46,520 bases of DNA, from assembly GCF_900104385.1 (NCBI RefSeq), contig NZ_FNJA01000014.1:1-46520 (forward strand). The letters are read 5' to 3'. A model generated the notes under the pieces. That model had not been told where the DNA came from. It searched no databases and was given only the letters and a program-made list of their open reading frames with translations. Numbering within the stretch: the stretch's first letter is position 1; each line of letters starts with the position of its first letter. A program made the position numbers and the translations under genes. Of the stretch, positions 38,287 through 46,520 are shown in pieces. Source of the DNA: Rhodoferax sp. OV413 (GTDB lineage: Bacteria > Pseudomonadota > Gammaproteobacteria > Burkholderiales > Burkholderiaceae_C).

Positions 38287-39213
38287 ATGGCATTCACTTC
38301 GGAGAGCGTGCAGGTGTTTCTAGCCGTGCTGGACCGCGGCTCGTTCTCGGCCGCCGCGCGGGCGCTGGGGCGGGTGCCGTCGGCGGTCAGCATGGCGGTG
38401 GCGCAGCTAGAGGCCGAGTTGGACCTGCCGCTGTTCGACCGCAGCGGCCGCGAACCCCGGCCCACCGCCGCCGCCCTGTCGCTGGAGCCGCAGGCCCGGC
38501 TGCTGGCCAGCCAGCTGCAGCAGCTGAAAGCCCAGGCCCTGGGTCTGACCCAGGGCTTGGAGAGCCGCCTGACCCTGGCCATCGCCCCCGAACTACTCGC
38601 AGCCCAGTGGCGCAGCCCGCTGGCGACCTTGGCGCAGGAATACCCGCTGCTGGAGGTGGAAGTGCTGGCCGCGCCCCAGGCCGATGCACTCAGCATGCTG
38701 CACGCGGGCCGGGCCAATCTGGCCCTGGTGTTCGAGCGGCCCAGCCTGGACGGCCGCGAGGGCTTTCAAGAGGTCAGCTGTGAAACCCTGGTGGCGGTGA
38801 TGGCGCCCGCGCTGCTGGCGCGCACCCTGCCCAGCGCGACAGGCCTGCGCGAAGAACATTTAACCAACACCCGCCAGATCGTGGTGGCCAGCCGCGACCT
38901 GGCCACCATAGACCGGCGCTTCGCCTACGCCCGGCACTGCTGGCGCACCGACAACCACATTGCCGCGCTGGGCCTGATCGAGGCCGGCATAGGCTGGGGC
39001 TGGCTGCCGCTGTCGTTTGTGCGCAGCCAGATCGCCGCCGGAAGCCTGGTGGAGATACCTTTCGACAACCTGACCAACCGCATGGAGCTGTGGGTGGACG
39101 TGGTCTGGTCCAAAGAGCGGCCGCTGGGCCTGGCGGCGCGGCGCTTCATCGCCCTGGTCAGCGCCAGCCGCGAGGCCGGCAAGCTGCTGGCGACGGCCGC
39201 CAAGGATTCATAA
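38287..39213 (+). CDS. LysR-family transcriptional regulator, 308 aa
   Basis: Starts MAFTSESVQVFLAVLDRGSF at an ATG at 38287. The N-terminal helix-turn-helix (about residues 4-62) contains SFSAAARALGRVPSAVSMAV and QLEAELDLPLFDRSGREPRP, the LysR signature. The effector-binding domain (about 90-305) follows with the usual two Rossmann-like lobes. It is divergent from the PACE efflux gene, with 108 bases of AT-rich intergenic DNA where LysR boxes (T-N11-A) could lie. By analogy with AceR it probably activates the efflux gene in response to a transported cation. The effector is inferred, not shown. Confidence 0.9.
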   Translation: MAFTSESVQVFLAVLDRGSFSAAARALGRVPSAVSMAVAQLEAELDLPLFDRSGREPRPTAAALSLEPQARLLASQLQQLKAQALGLTQGLESRLTLAIAPELLAAQWRSPLATLAQEYPLLEVEVLAAPQADALSMLHAGRANLALVFERPSLDGREGFQEVSCETLVAVMAPALLARTLPSATGLREEHLTNTRQIVVASRDLATIDRRFAYARHCWRTDNHIAALGLIEAGIGWGWLPLSFVRSQIAAGSLVEIPFDNLTNRMELWVDVVWSKERPLGLAARRFIALVSASREAGKLLATAAKDS

Positions 39214-39270
39214 GAAATTGGCCTCTAGCGCAGATATTAACTGCGCAAGCAGCTAGCAATTAAATAGCAG
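39214..39270 (+). repeat. Backbone interspersed repeat, copy 3
   Basis: AAATTGGCCTCTAGCGCAGA, then TATTAA and CTGCGCAAGCAGCTAGCAAT, the clearest copy. It lies between the convergent LysR and oxidoreductase genes and runs into the 3' end of the latter. Confidence 0.65.
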
Positions 39271-40267
39271 CCAGCGTTTCCCAGCGCCCGCTGCGCTGCG
39301 AGGCAAACAGCGCGTCGATGATGCGCATGTTCTGGATTGCATCTTCCACGCCGTACTGCAGCGGGGCTTCGCCACGGATCGCCAGCGAGAACGCATCGCC
39401 TTCCAGGCTGTACTGGTCGCAGGGCGCAAAGCTCTCCACCGTGGCGCTGGCGCCGCCCAGCTGCTTGCCGTTGTCGATGAAGATGCGCGTGGGATCAAAC
39501 GGCGGCGCGTTGAACGGGATCTCGATTTCCACCCGCTGCTGCGTGCCTACCACCTGCACGCGCTGGTAGGGCGTGGACTGGGTGGACACGGTGAAGTCCA
39601 GGTGCCGGCCGCCGCCAAAGTCCAGCAGCGCGCTGAAAGTGCGGTCGACATTGAATTCGGGGTCGATATCGGCCAACGCCATCACACGCAGCGGCTCGGC
39701 GCCGAACAGGAAACGCCCGGCCACGATGGGGTAGCAGCCGATGTCGAACAGCGCGCCGCCGCCCTTGCTCGCATCGTTACGGATGTTGTCCGGGTTGCGG
39801 TTGAAGTACGAGAACCAGGCCTGCACCGTGCGCAGCTCGCCCAGGGCGCCGCTCTGCACCAGCTCGCGCGTGCGCAGCCACTGCGGGTGGAAGCGCACCA
39901 TGAAGGCTTCCATGATGTGGACCTTGCCAGCCACTTCACGCAGCTGGGCCGCTTCATTCGCGTTCAGCGCGATCGGCTTTTCACACAGCACATGCTTGCC
40001 GGCGCGCGCCGCGGCCAGGGTCAGCGGCACATGCAAGTCGTTGGGCAGCGGGTTGTAGATGGCCTCGATGCTCGGGTCGGCCAGCAGCTCTTCGTAGGAG
40101 CCGTAGGCGGTGGGAATGCCCAGCTTGTCGGCCGCCGCACGGGCCGACGGCAAGGACCGCGAAGCAATCGCCTGCACATCGCACCACTGGCTGCGCAGCA
40201 GCGCCGGGGTGACCTTTTCCATGCCAATCTTGGCGGTACTCAACACACCCCAGCGCACTTTTTGCAT
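39260..40267 (-). CDS. Gfo/Idh/MocA-family oxidoreductase, 335 aa
   Basis: Starts MQKVRWGVLSTAKIGMEKVT; the ATG follows the metH part 1 stop by 1 base (TGATATG), so translation is probably coupled. The N-terminal Rossmann fold (residues 1-120) binds NAD(P): WGVLSTAKIG, then ASRSLPSARAAADKLGIPTA and the EKPIA motif (about residues 95-99) with the catalytic Lys. The C-terminal alpha/beta domain (about 125-330) contains GGGALFDIGCYPI with His-equivalent region. The family oxidises or reduces sugars, inositol and related polyols; the substrate cannot be told from sequence. Its coupling to methionine synthase is probably incidental. Confidence 0.85.
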   Translation of the reverse strand: MQKVRWGVLSTAKIGMEKVTPALLRSQWCDVQAIASRSLPSARAAADKLGIPTAYGSYEELLADPSIEAIYNPLPNDLHVPLTLAAARAGKHVLCEKPIALNANEAAQLREVAGKVHIMEAFMVRFHPQWLRTRELVQSGALGELRTVQAWFSYFNRNPDNIRNDASKGGGALFDIGCYPIVAGRFLFGAEPLRVMALADIDPEFNVDRTFSALLDFGGGRHLDFTVSTQSTPYQRVQVVGTQQRVEIEIPFNAPPFDPTRIFIDNGKQLGGASATVESFAPCDQYSLEGDAFSLAIRGEAPLQYGVEDAIQNMRIIDALFASQRSGRWETLAAI

Positions 40268-40268
40268 A

Positions 40269-41312
<1,044 letters not shown>

Positions 41313-41349
41313 GAGGGCTCGATTGTAGGAAACCCCGGCGCGGCGTCCG

Positions 41350-42258
41350 CTACACCGCCACCAGTGGCCCCAGTCCGCGTAGGCGTACGGCGTCGCGCAG
41401 CGGAGGCTGGCCGTACATGCGGGCGTATTCGCGGCTGAACTGCGACGGGCTTTCATAGCCCACGGTGAAGCCGATGCTGGCCGCGTCCGCCTGACCGGCC
41501 AGCAGCAGGCGCCGGGCTTCCTGCAGGCGGATCTGCTTCTGGTACTGCAGCGGGCTCATCGCGGTGACGGCCTTGAAATGCCGGTGGAAGGTGGAGGCGC
41601 TCATGTTCGCCCGCTGCGCCACCGCGTCAATCCGCAGCGGCTCGGCAAAGTGGCTGCGTATCCAGCCTATGGCCTGGCCCACCTGGGCCATGCGGCTGTG
41701 GGCCAGCGCGATCTGGCGCAGCATGGGCGCCTGGGCGCCGGTCAGCAGGCGGTACAGGATTTCGCGCTCGGCCAGCGGCGCCAGCATGGGGATGTCGGCC
41801 GGCCGGTCCAGCAGCCGCAGCAGACGCACGGCGGCGTCCAACAGGTCGGGCGTCACCGGGCTGACCGCCAGGCCGGGCAAGGGGGCGTCCTTGGCTGCAC
41901 CGGGTAAGGTCAGCAGCATGTCGGCCAGCACGGCCGGGTCCAGTTCCAGCGACAACGCCAGATACGGCGCCTCCGGGCTGGCCTGGATCACGGAGCCGGT
42001 GATGGGCAGGTCCACCGACACCACCAAATACTGGCCGGCAGCGTATTCCACGATGCTGTCACCCAGCAGTGTGCGCTTGGCCCCTTGCGCCACGATGTAC
42101 AGCATGGGCTGGTAGACCACGCCCATGGGCAGGGTTGGCGTGTCGGAACGCACCAGGCCAACGCCGGGGATGGCGGTGGCGGTGCGGCGCTCATGGCAGT
42201 GTTGTGCAATCAAGGCACACAGCTCTTTGAGCGATTCTGGCGTAGGCGATGGCAGCAT
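41350..42258 (-). CDS. AraC-family transcriptional regulator, 302 aa
   Basis: The ATG at 42258 ([20 protein letters not shown]) is preferred; an upstream in-frame TTG at 42273 would add five residues. Residues about 20-170 are an AraC_N (cupin-like) ligand-binding domain: [40 protein letters not shown]. The C-terminal ~100 residues hold two helix-turn-helices: [20 protein letters not shown] (recognition helix) and [20 protein letters not shown]. It is divergent from the short-chain dehydrogenase gene, with 93 bases between them, so it likely controls that gene. This pairing (AraC regulator plus SDR) is common in proteobacteria. Confidence 0.9.
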   Translation of the reverse strand: MLPSPTPESLKELCALIAQHCHERRTATAIPGVGLVRSDTPTLPMGVVYQPMLYIVAQGAKRTLLGDSIVEYAAGQYLVVSVDLPITGSVIQASPEAPYLALSLELDPAVLADMLLTLPGAAKDAPLPGLAVSPVTPDLLDAAVRLLRLLDRPADIPMLAPLAEREILYRLLTGAQAPMLRQIALAHSRMAQVGQAIGWIRSHFAEPLRIDAVAQRANMSASTFHRHFKAVTAMSPLQYQKQIRLQEARRLLLAGQADAASIGFTVGYESPSQFSREYARMYGQPPLRDAVRLRGLGPLVAV

Positions 42259-42351
42259 GCGAGGATTATGCAAGAGCTGCGCAGTATCAGGCTACCGCTG
42301 CACAGGCCGACACGCGGATAGTCAAGCTCTTCACCATTCAGGAGCCACGCC

Positions 42352-43185
42352 ATGTCTTTCCAACCCCACACCTGGTTCATCACCGGCGCAGCGCGCGGCA
42401 TCGGCGCACACACCGTGCAGGCCGCGCTGGCCGCAGGCCACAACGTGGTCGCCACGGCCCGCAAGCGCGAGAACATCACCCTGACCGACGACCGCCTGCT
42501 GGCGCTGGACCTAGACGTCACCGACGCGGCCCAGGCCCAGGCCGCCGTGCAATCCGCCGTGGCCCACTTTGGCCGCATCGACGTACTGGTCAACAACGCC
42601 GGCTATGGCCAGCTCGGCCTGTTCGAGGAAAGCACGGTGGCCGATGCGCAAGCGCAGTTCGCCACCAATGTGTTCGGCCTGTTCCACGTCACCCGGGCCG
42701 TACTGCCGGTGATGCGCCAGCAACGCGCCGGCCATGTGCTGAACATCTCGTCCATGGCCGGCATACGTGGCCGCGCGGGCACTGCGCTCTACAGTGCCAG
42801 CAAGTTTGCGGTGGAGGGCTTTTCCGAAGGACTGGCGCAGGAGCTGGCCCCGTTCGGCATCCGCGTCACCATCGTGGAGCCCGGCGCGTTCCGCACCGAC
42901 TTTCTGGACGGCCAGTCGATGCGCTTTGGCAGCCAGCCCATCGCCGACTACGCCGCGCAGTCGGCCCAGATCAACGCAGGCTTTGGTGCCCGCAACCACA
43001 TGCAGCCCGGCGACCCGGCACGGCTGGCTGCCGTGCTGCTGCAGCTGGCGGCGCACCCGAAGCCGCCGCTGCGCTTTGCTGCGGGTAGCGATGCGGTGGA
43101 GATCATTGGGGCGAAGATTGAGGCGCTGCGGGGGGAGTTGGAGGCTTGGCAAGCCTTGTCAGTGACGACAGACGGGGAGTTTTAA
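42352..43185 (+). CDS. Short-chain dehydrogenase/reductase, 277 aa
   Basis: Starts MSFQPHTWFITGAARGIGAH, with CAGGAG 10 bases upstream. Classical SDR: TGAARGIG at about residues 11-18 binds NAD(P); LDVTD (about 53-57); VNNAGYG (about 80-86); catalytic Ser in ISSMAGIRG (about 131) and the YSASKFAVE box (about 148-156) with Tyr and Lys. The substrate pocket (about 180-230, PGAFRTDFLDGQSMRFGSQP) cannot be used to assign a substrate. It is divergent from the AraC regulator, and its 3' end is 16 bases from the convergent 241-aa gene. Confidence 0.9.
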   Translation: MSFQPHTWFITGAARGIGAHTVQAALAAGHNVVATARKRENITLTDDRLLALDLDVTDAAQAQAAVQSAVAHFGRIDVLVNNAGYGQLGLFEESTVADAQAQFATNVFGLFHVTRAVLPVMRQQRAGHVLNISSMAGIRGRAGTALYSASKFAVEGFSEGLAQELAPFGIRVTIVEPGAFRTDFLDGQSMRFGSQPIADYAAQSAQINAGFGARNHMQPGDPARLAAVLLQLAAHPKPPLRFAAGSDAVEIIGAKIEALRGELEAWQALSVTTDGEF

Positions 43186-43201
43186 CGGCTTCCAGCCAGT
43201 A

Positions 43202-43927
43202 TTAGGACTCGTCTTCGCTATCTAACCCGGCAGCGTAGTCTGGAACTATCCTTTCTCCGGTCAGCGCTGCTACAGCCCGAATCACTTGCGTGCCGAGTTG
43301 GCGAGTATTGAACTCGTTTCCCTTTCCGTTAATGAGGCTCACATTGAAACGAATTGCAAGCTCCCGCAGCACCGGCTTCACGGGAGTGAGCAAAACTCCA
43401 TCCTGCTGCACTTCAATCGTTCCGGTTTCTAGTTCACGAAGGGTGTAGCGATCAATAGATACTTCGTTGACAGGAGCAATATCGCTCCTCACTTTTCGCC
43501 TATCGACAATGCGACCTAGAGTCAGGATTCGCTTTCCCTCTGAAGGCCCGGATAGCAGGGGAAGTACGTCTGAAATCGGAGCGTTGAGCAAGGTTTCAAC
43601 CTGCATCTCCTCTGTATTCATACGCAGAACGATCACTCTGTCCACAAACTCAAGCGATCTTGAATTAAATGCAACATGCCCGGTCATGCCCATCATTGCA
43701 GTTGTTTTGACCGATATGCGCTCACCCGTTTCGCTTACGACGTCATAGCCCTTCTGATTAACCTCAGTCGCCATTTGGCCATTAGTAATTAACGCAGCGT
43801 ACAGCTCACCAATCCGCCCACATAGATGACGTAGTTCGGTCGGAGGAACACCCCAGCTAAGTTCGCGTTCAAACCAGGACATAGCTTCACCAAGCGATTG
43901 AATGATCTGCATTTGTGTAAGAGCCAT
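43202..43927 (-). CDS. Hypothetical protein, 241 aa (DUF6998-like, nuclease-like core)
   Basis: Starts MALTQMQIIQSLGEAMSWFE at an ATG at 43927. Residues about 30-85 read RHLCGRIGELYAALITNGQM and NQKGYDVVSETGERISVKTT, the pattern (G-R-I-G-E-L-Y-A; G-Y-D-V; I-S-V-K-T-T) seen in restriction-endonuclease-like domains, where Glu, Asp and the Lys of VKTT form a PD-(D/E)xK-type site. The DUF6998 name is recalled from memory. The C-terminal part (about 165-215) is uncharacterised. It could be a solitary nuclease-like gene or a regulator. Codon use is more AT-rich than that of its neighbours, which hints at later acquisition. Confidence 0.65.
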   Translation of the reverse strand: MALTQMQIIQSLGEAMSWFERELSWGVPPTELRHLCGRIGELYAALITNGQMATEVNQKGYDVVSETGERISVKTTAMMGMTGHVAFNSRSLEFVDRVIVLRMNTEEMQVETLLNAPISDVLPLLSGPSEGKRILTLGRIVDRRKVRSDIAPVNEVSIDRYTLRELETGTIEVQQDGVLLTPVKPVLRELAIRFNVSLINGKGNEFNTRQLGTQVIRAVAALTGERIVPDYAAGLDSEDES

Positions 43928-44047
43928 GATTAAAGTCTACCAAGTAGCCACGCAGGCGCTCAATTTGTCGCCAGAACATGGGCAAAAAGCGTCACTCAGG
44001 CCCGGGCACAATAGCGTCTTCCCACCAGCCCCGCGCTGGTTTACATA

Positions 44048-44100
44048 CGAAATCAGCCTCTAGCGCAATCACCACCTGTGCCAGCAGCTATACATTCCAG
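44048..44100 (+). repeat. Backbone interspersed repeat, copy 4
   Basis: AAATCAGCCTCTAGCGCAAT, a spacer, and CCAGCAGCTATACATTCCAG. It lies inside the upstream open frame of recQ, which argues that recQ translation begins downstream of it. Confidence 0.55.
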
Positions 44101-44109
44101 AGCATCGCA

Positions 44110-45954
44110 TTGTCCTCGTCCCCTCTCGCCATCCTGCATGAAACCTTTGGCTATGAGCAGTTTCGGGGGCCGCAGCAGGCCATCGTTGAGCATGTAGTCG
44201 CGGGCGGCGACGCGCTGGTGCTGATGCCTACCGGCGGCGGCAAGTCGCTGTGTTACCAGATCCCGGCGATTGCGCGGCAGCTGGACGGGCACGGCATCAC
44301 CATCGTCATCTCGCCCCTGATCGCGCTGATGCACGACCAAGTGGGGGCGCTGCACGAGGCGGGTGTCAAGGCGGCGTTTTTGAACTCCACGCTGTCGTTC
44401 GACGAGGCGCTGGACGTGGAGCGGCGCCTGATGCGCGGCGACATCACCATGCTGTACGCGGCGCCCGAGCGCATCACCACGCCGCGCTTCTTGGACCTGC
44501 TGGACGACCTGCTGGCGCGCCGGCAGCTGAGCCTGTTTGCGATTGACGAAGTGCATTGCGTGAGCCAGTGGGGCCACGACTTCCGCCCCGAATACCGCGC
44601 GCTGACGGTGCTGCACCAACGCTACGCCAGCGTGCCGCGGATTGCGCTGACGGCCACGGCCGACGCGCTGACCCGGGCCGACATCGTGGAGCGGCTGCAG
44701 CTGGAAGAGGCACAGCATTTCGTCAGCAGCTTTGACCGGCCGAACATCCGCTACACCATCGTCGAGAAGAAGGACGCCACCACGCAGCTGCTGCGCTTCA
44801 TCGAGCGCGAGCACGACGAGGACGCGGGCGTGGTCTATTGCCAGTCGCGCAAGCGGGTCGAAGAAGTGGCGCAGACGCTGTGCGAGCACGGCATCAACGC
44901 CCTGCCCTACCACGCCGGGCTGGACGCCAAGCTGCGCCAAACCCACCAGGACCGCTTTCTGCGCGAAGAAGGCATCGTGATGGTGGCGACCATCGCCTTC
45001 GGCATGGGCATTGACAAGCCCGACGTGCGCTTTGTCGCGCATCTGGACATGCCGAAGAACATCGAGGGCTACTACCAGGAAACCGGCCGCGCGGGCCGCG
45101 ACGGACTACCCGCCGATGCCTGGATGGTCTACGGCCTGCAGGACGTGGTGAACCAGCGCCGCATGATCGACGAAAGCCCGGCCGGCGAGGAATTCAAGCA
45201 GGTGATGCGCGGCAAGCTGGACGCATTGCTGGGCCTGGCCGAGGCCACCGACTGCCGCCGCGTGCGGCTGCTGGCCTACTTCGGCGAAAAGTCTGCGCCC
45301 TGTGGCAACTGCGACAACTGCCTGGAGCCGCCGCAGGTGTGGGACGGCACCGAGGCCGCGCGCAAGCTGCTGTCCACGATTTACCGCATCCAGCAGATGA
45401 GCGGCATCAGCTTCGGCACCGGCCACATCATGGACATCTTGCGCGGCAAGACCACCGACAAAGTGAACCAGTTCAACCACAGCACGCTCAGCACCTTCGG
45501 CCTGGGCGCGGAGTACAGCGAACAGCAGCTGCGCGGCGTGCTGCGCCAGCTGATTGCGATTGGCGGGGTAGCGGTCGAGGGCGAATACAGCACGCTATGC
45601 CTGACGGAAGGCTCGCGCGCCGTGCTCAAAGGCGAGGTGCCGCTGATGCTGCGCGCGTCTCTCTCCGGCCCGGCCGAGCGCAAGCCCAAGCGCGAGAAAT
45701 CCGCGGCCAAATCCGCGGTGGTGGCCGCGCTGGACGACAGCGCGCAAACCCGCTTCGCCGCGCTGAAAACCTGGCGCGCCGAAGTGGCACGCGAACACAA
45801 TCTGCCAGCCTATGTGATCTTCCACGACGCGACTTTGGCGGCCATCGCCGCGCTGGCACCGCAGTCGCTGCGCGACCTGGAAGGCGTGAGCGGTATCGGC
45901 ACCAAGAAGCTCGAAGCCTATGGCGAAGCGGTGCTACAAGTCTGCGTGGGCTAG
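44110..45954 (+). CDS. recQ: ATP-dependent DNA helicase RecQ, 614 aa
   Basis: The frame is open from 43978, but that part crosses an interspersed repeat and shows no RecQ likeness, so a TTG at 44110 (reading (M)[19 protein letters not shown]) is the probable start. RecQ unwinds forked and joint DNA in recombination and replication restart. Walker [14 protein letters not shown] (about residues 40-52); DEVH box: [19 protein letters not shown] (about 145-163); motif [12 protein letters not shown] (about 322-331). Zn-binding RQC with CGNCDNC (about 398-404), winged helix, and a C-terminal HRDC domain (about 540-610). All catalytic motifs are intact; length matches the usual 600-615 aa. Confidence 0.9.
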   Translation: MSSSPLAILHETFGYEQFRGPQQAIVEHVVAGGDALVLMPTGGGKSLCYQIPAIARQLDGHGITIVISPLIALMHDQVGALHEAGVKAAFLNSTLSFDEALDVERRLMRGDITMLYAAPERITTPRFLDLLDDLLARRQLSLFAIDEVHCVSQWGHDFRPEYRALTVLHQRYASVPRIALTATADALTRADIVERLQLEEAQHFVSSFDRPNIRYTIVEKKDATTQLLRFIEREHDEDAGVVYCQSRKRVEEVAQTLCEHGINALPYHAGLDAKLRQTHQDRFLREEGIVMVATIAFGMGIDKPDVRFVAHLDMPKNIEGYYQETGRAGRDGLPADAWMVYGLQDVVNQRRMIDESPAGEEFKQVMRGKLDALLGLAEATDCRRVRLLAYFGEKSAPCGNCDNCLEPPQVWDGTEAARKLLSTIYRIQQMSGISFGTGHIMDILRGKTTDKVNQFNHSTLSTFGLGAEYSEQQLRGVLRQLIAIGGVAVEGEYSTLCLTEGSRAVLKGEVPLMLRASLSGPAERKPKREKSAAKSAVVAALDDSAQTRFAALKTWRAEVAREHNLPAYVIFHDATLAAIAALAPQSLRDLEGVSGIGTKKLEAYGEAVLQVCVG

Positions 45955-46112
45955 CCCCGCCGCCACGCTCAAAAGCTGTGCGGGCTGATTTCTCGGCTCC
46001 CACCTTTGCAATAAAACTGCGCAGTACCTGGAGATGATGGAGTAGGCCAAGCGCCCTATCCATTCACCAGCAAATTTTGCTGTCCTGAAAGGGAATCCAC
46101 GGTCGCCATGTG

Positions 46113-46159
46113 AAGACCTGGTACCGGTAGCTGGCCCTACCGGTACCAGGTCTTTTTTT
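46113..46159 (+). terminator. Strong rho-independent terminator (18-bp perfect stem)
   Basis: AAGACCTGGTACCGGTAG (46113-46130) pairs perfectly with CTACCGGTACCAGGTCTT (46137-46154) around CTGGCC and is followed by seven T. It lies downstream of recQ and 74 bases before the IS30 transposase start. The segment 45955-46112 has no gene. Confidence 0.85.
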
Positions 46160-46232
46160 ATGCAAAACCACACCTTAGCGCTGGGCGGACTCAAATCTGA
46201 AGTGCAACACCTTATTCAACTAAGGTGCAGAA

Positions 46233-46520
46233 ATGACAAAAGTCCTCCATTACCAGCAACTCCAGTCAGACGAACGCATCGCGCTGGGGCAGTACCGAGA
46301 GCAAGGCTTTGGTATCCGCGCCATTGCCCGCTTGCTGCACCGTTCGCCCTCTACCGTCAGCCGCGAGATTGAGCGCAATGCGCCAGTGGCCGTCTACAGC
46401 GGCACCTTTGCCCAGAAGCGTTGTACCCGTAGACGCAGGCTGTCGCGTCCAGCACCTAAACTTGTCCGCACTGGGGCCCTGTTTGCCAAAGTCTGCTTAC
46501 TCCTCAGACGTAAATGGTCG
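46233..46520 (+). CDS. IS30-family transposase, N-terminal part (cut by the window edge)
   Basis: Starts MTKVLHYQQLQSDERIALGQ and continues with GFGIRAIARLLHRSPSTVSR EIERN across the window edge, 96 codons in all. This is the helix-turn-helix of IS30 transposases (R-x-I-A-x-x-L-x-R-S-x-S-T-V-S-R-E-I-x-R-N), which bind the element ends and move it by a circular intermediate. The DDE catalytic domain lies beyond the window. The probable left inverted repeat is around 46190-46230 (TCAAATCTGAAGTGCAACAC), upstream of the start. The element sits directly after the recQ terminator, so its insertion does not break a visible gene. Confidence 0.85.
   Translation, partial: MTKVLHYQQLQSDERIALGQYREQGFGIRAIARLLHRSPSTVSREIERNAPVAVYSGTFAQKRCTRRRRLSRPAPKLVRTGALFAKVCLLLRRKWS

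Noticed and set aside
41313-41350. A second SAH or cobalamin riboswitch before metH part 1
   Set aside because: Only about 40 bases separate the start from the next gene, too short, and no GAGGAGCG / GCGCTCACC pattern occurs.

Overview
The window looks like part of a betaproteobacterial chromosome, most likely from the Comamonadaceae (Rhodoferax/Polaromonas/Acidovorax type). This rests on the GC-rich backbone genes, a cobalamin-dependent methionine synthase split into two genes with an S-adenosylhomocysteine (SAH) riboswitch, a PACE-family efflux gene beside a LysR regulator, and four copies of an interspersed intergenic repeat between 28.9 and 44.1 kb. The genus is an inference.

Two blocks are visible. 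Positions 1-28314 are accessory DNA of patchy composition: small orphan genes, decayed fragments and mobile-element parts. It ends exactly inside comM: only the last 197 codons of this YifB/ComM-type ATPase gene remain (28315-28908). Abutting the break is a leftward operon of three large tyrosine recombinases and a small helix-turn-helix protein (28233 to 23213), the layout of Tn554-like, recombinase-in-trio and GInt islands. Positions 28315-46520 are ordinary backbone, ending in a partial IS30-family transposase.

Inside the island, from left to right: a truncated IS21-type istA with its terminal repeats (1-304). Then a run of small orphan genes (366-8069), several separated by attC-like recombination sites with R''/R' boxes overlapping stop codons, so this is an integron gene-cassette array without a visible integrase (CALIN-like). 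It carries an Abi-alpha/DUF4393 abortive-infection candidate. A 19-bp motif recurs at the other gene boundaries. Next is a fragment of a chemoreceptor gene (8277-8390), followed by a tightly coupled three-gene, GC-rich operon (8498-14336). It encodes a lipoprotein, a trypsin-like protease fused to a SleB-type cell-wall hydrolase, and a large membrane protein carrying peptidoglycan-binding and amidase-like domains. This is the best candidate for an undescribed system. After a 57-bp pair of IS21-like ends come a decayed S1/P1 nuclease fragment, a membrane-protein/carboxypeptidase-regulatory-like pair, and a DNA/RNA non-specific endonuclease (14746-18112). Then follow an AT-rich membrane protein, a decaying nucleotidyltransferase toxin-antitoxin-like locus, an operon of unknown protein, HAD phosphatase and 3'-5' exonuclease, and two XRE regulators.

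In the backbone, a leftward operon (34618-28988) encodes a REC-DUF3369-GGDEF-EAL response regulator, a periplasmic ligand-binding lipoprotein and a sensor histidine kinase. It reads as a ligand-sensing pathway that lowers c-di-GMP. Methionine synthesis is encoded by metH part 1 (homocysteine methyltransferase, 41312-40269) and metH part 2 (pterin, B12 and reactivation domains, 37540-34793). The riboswitch precedes only part 2. Between the two lie an oxidoreductase, a LysR regulator and the efflux gene. An AraC regulator, a short-chain dehydrogenase, an uncharacterised protein and recQ follow. No tRNA, rRNA or CRISPR array was recognised.
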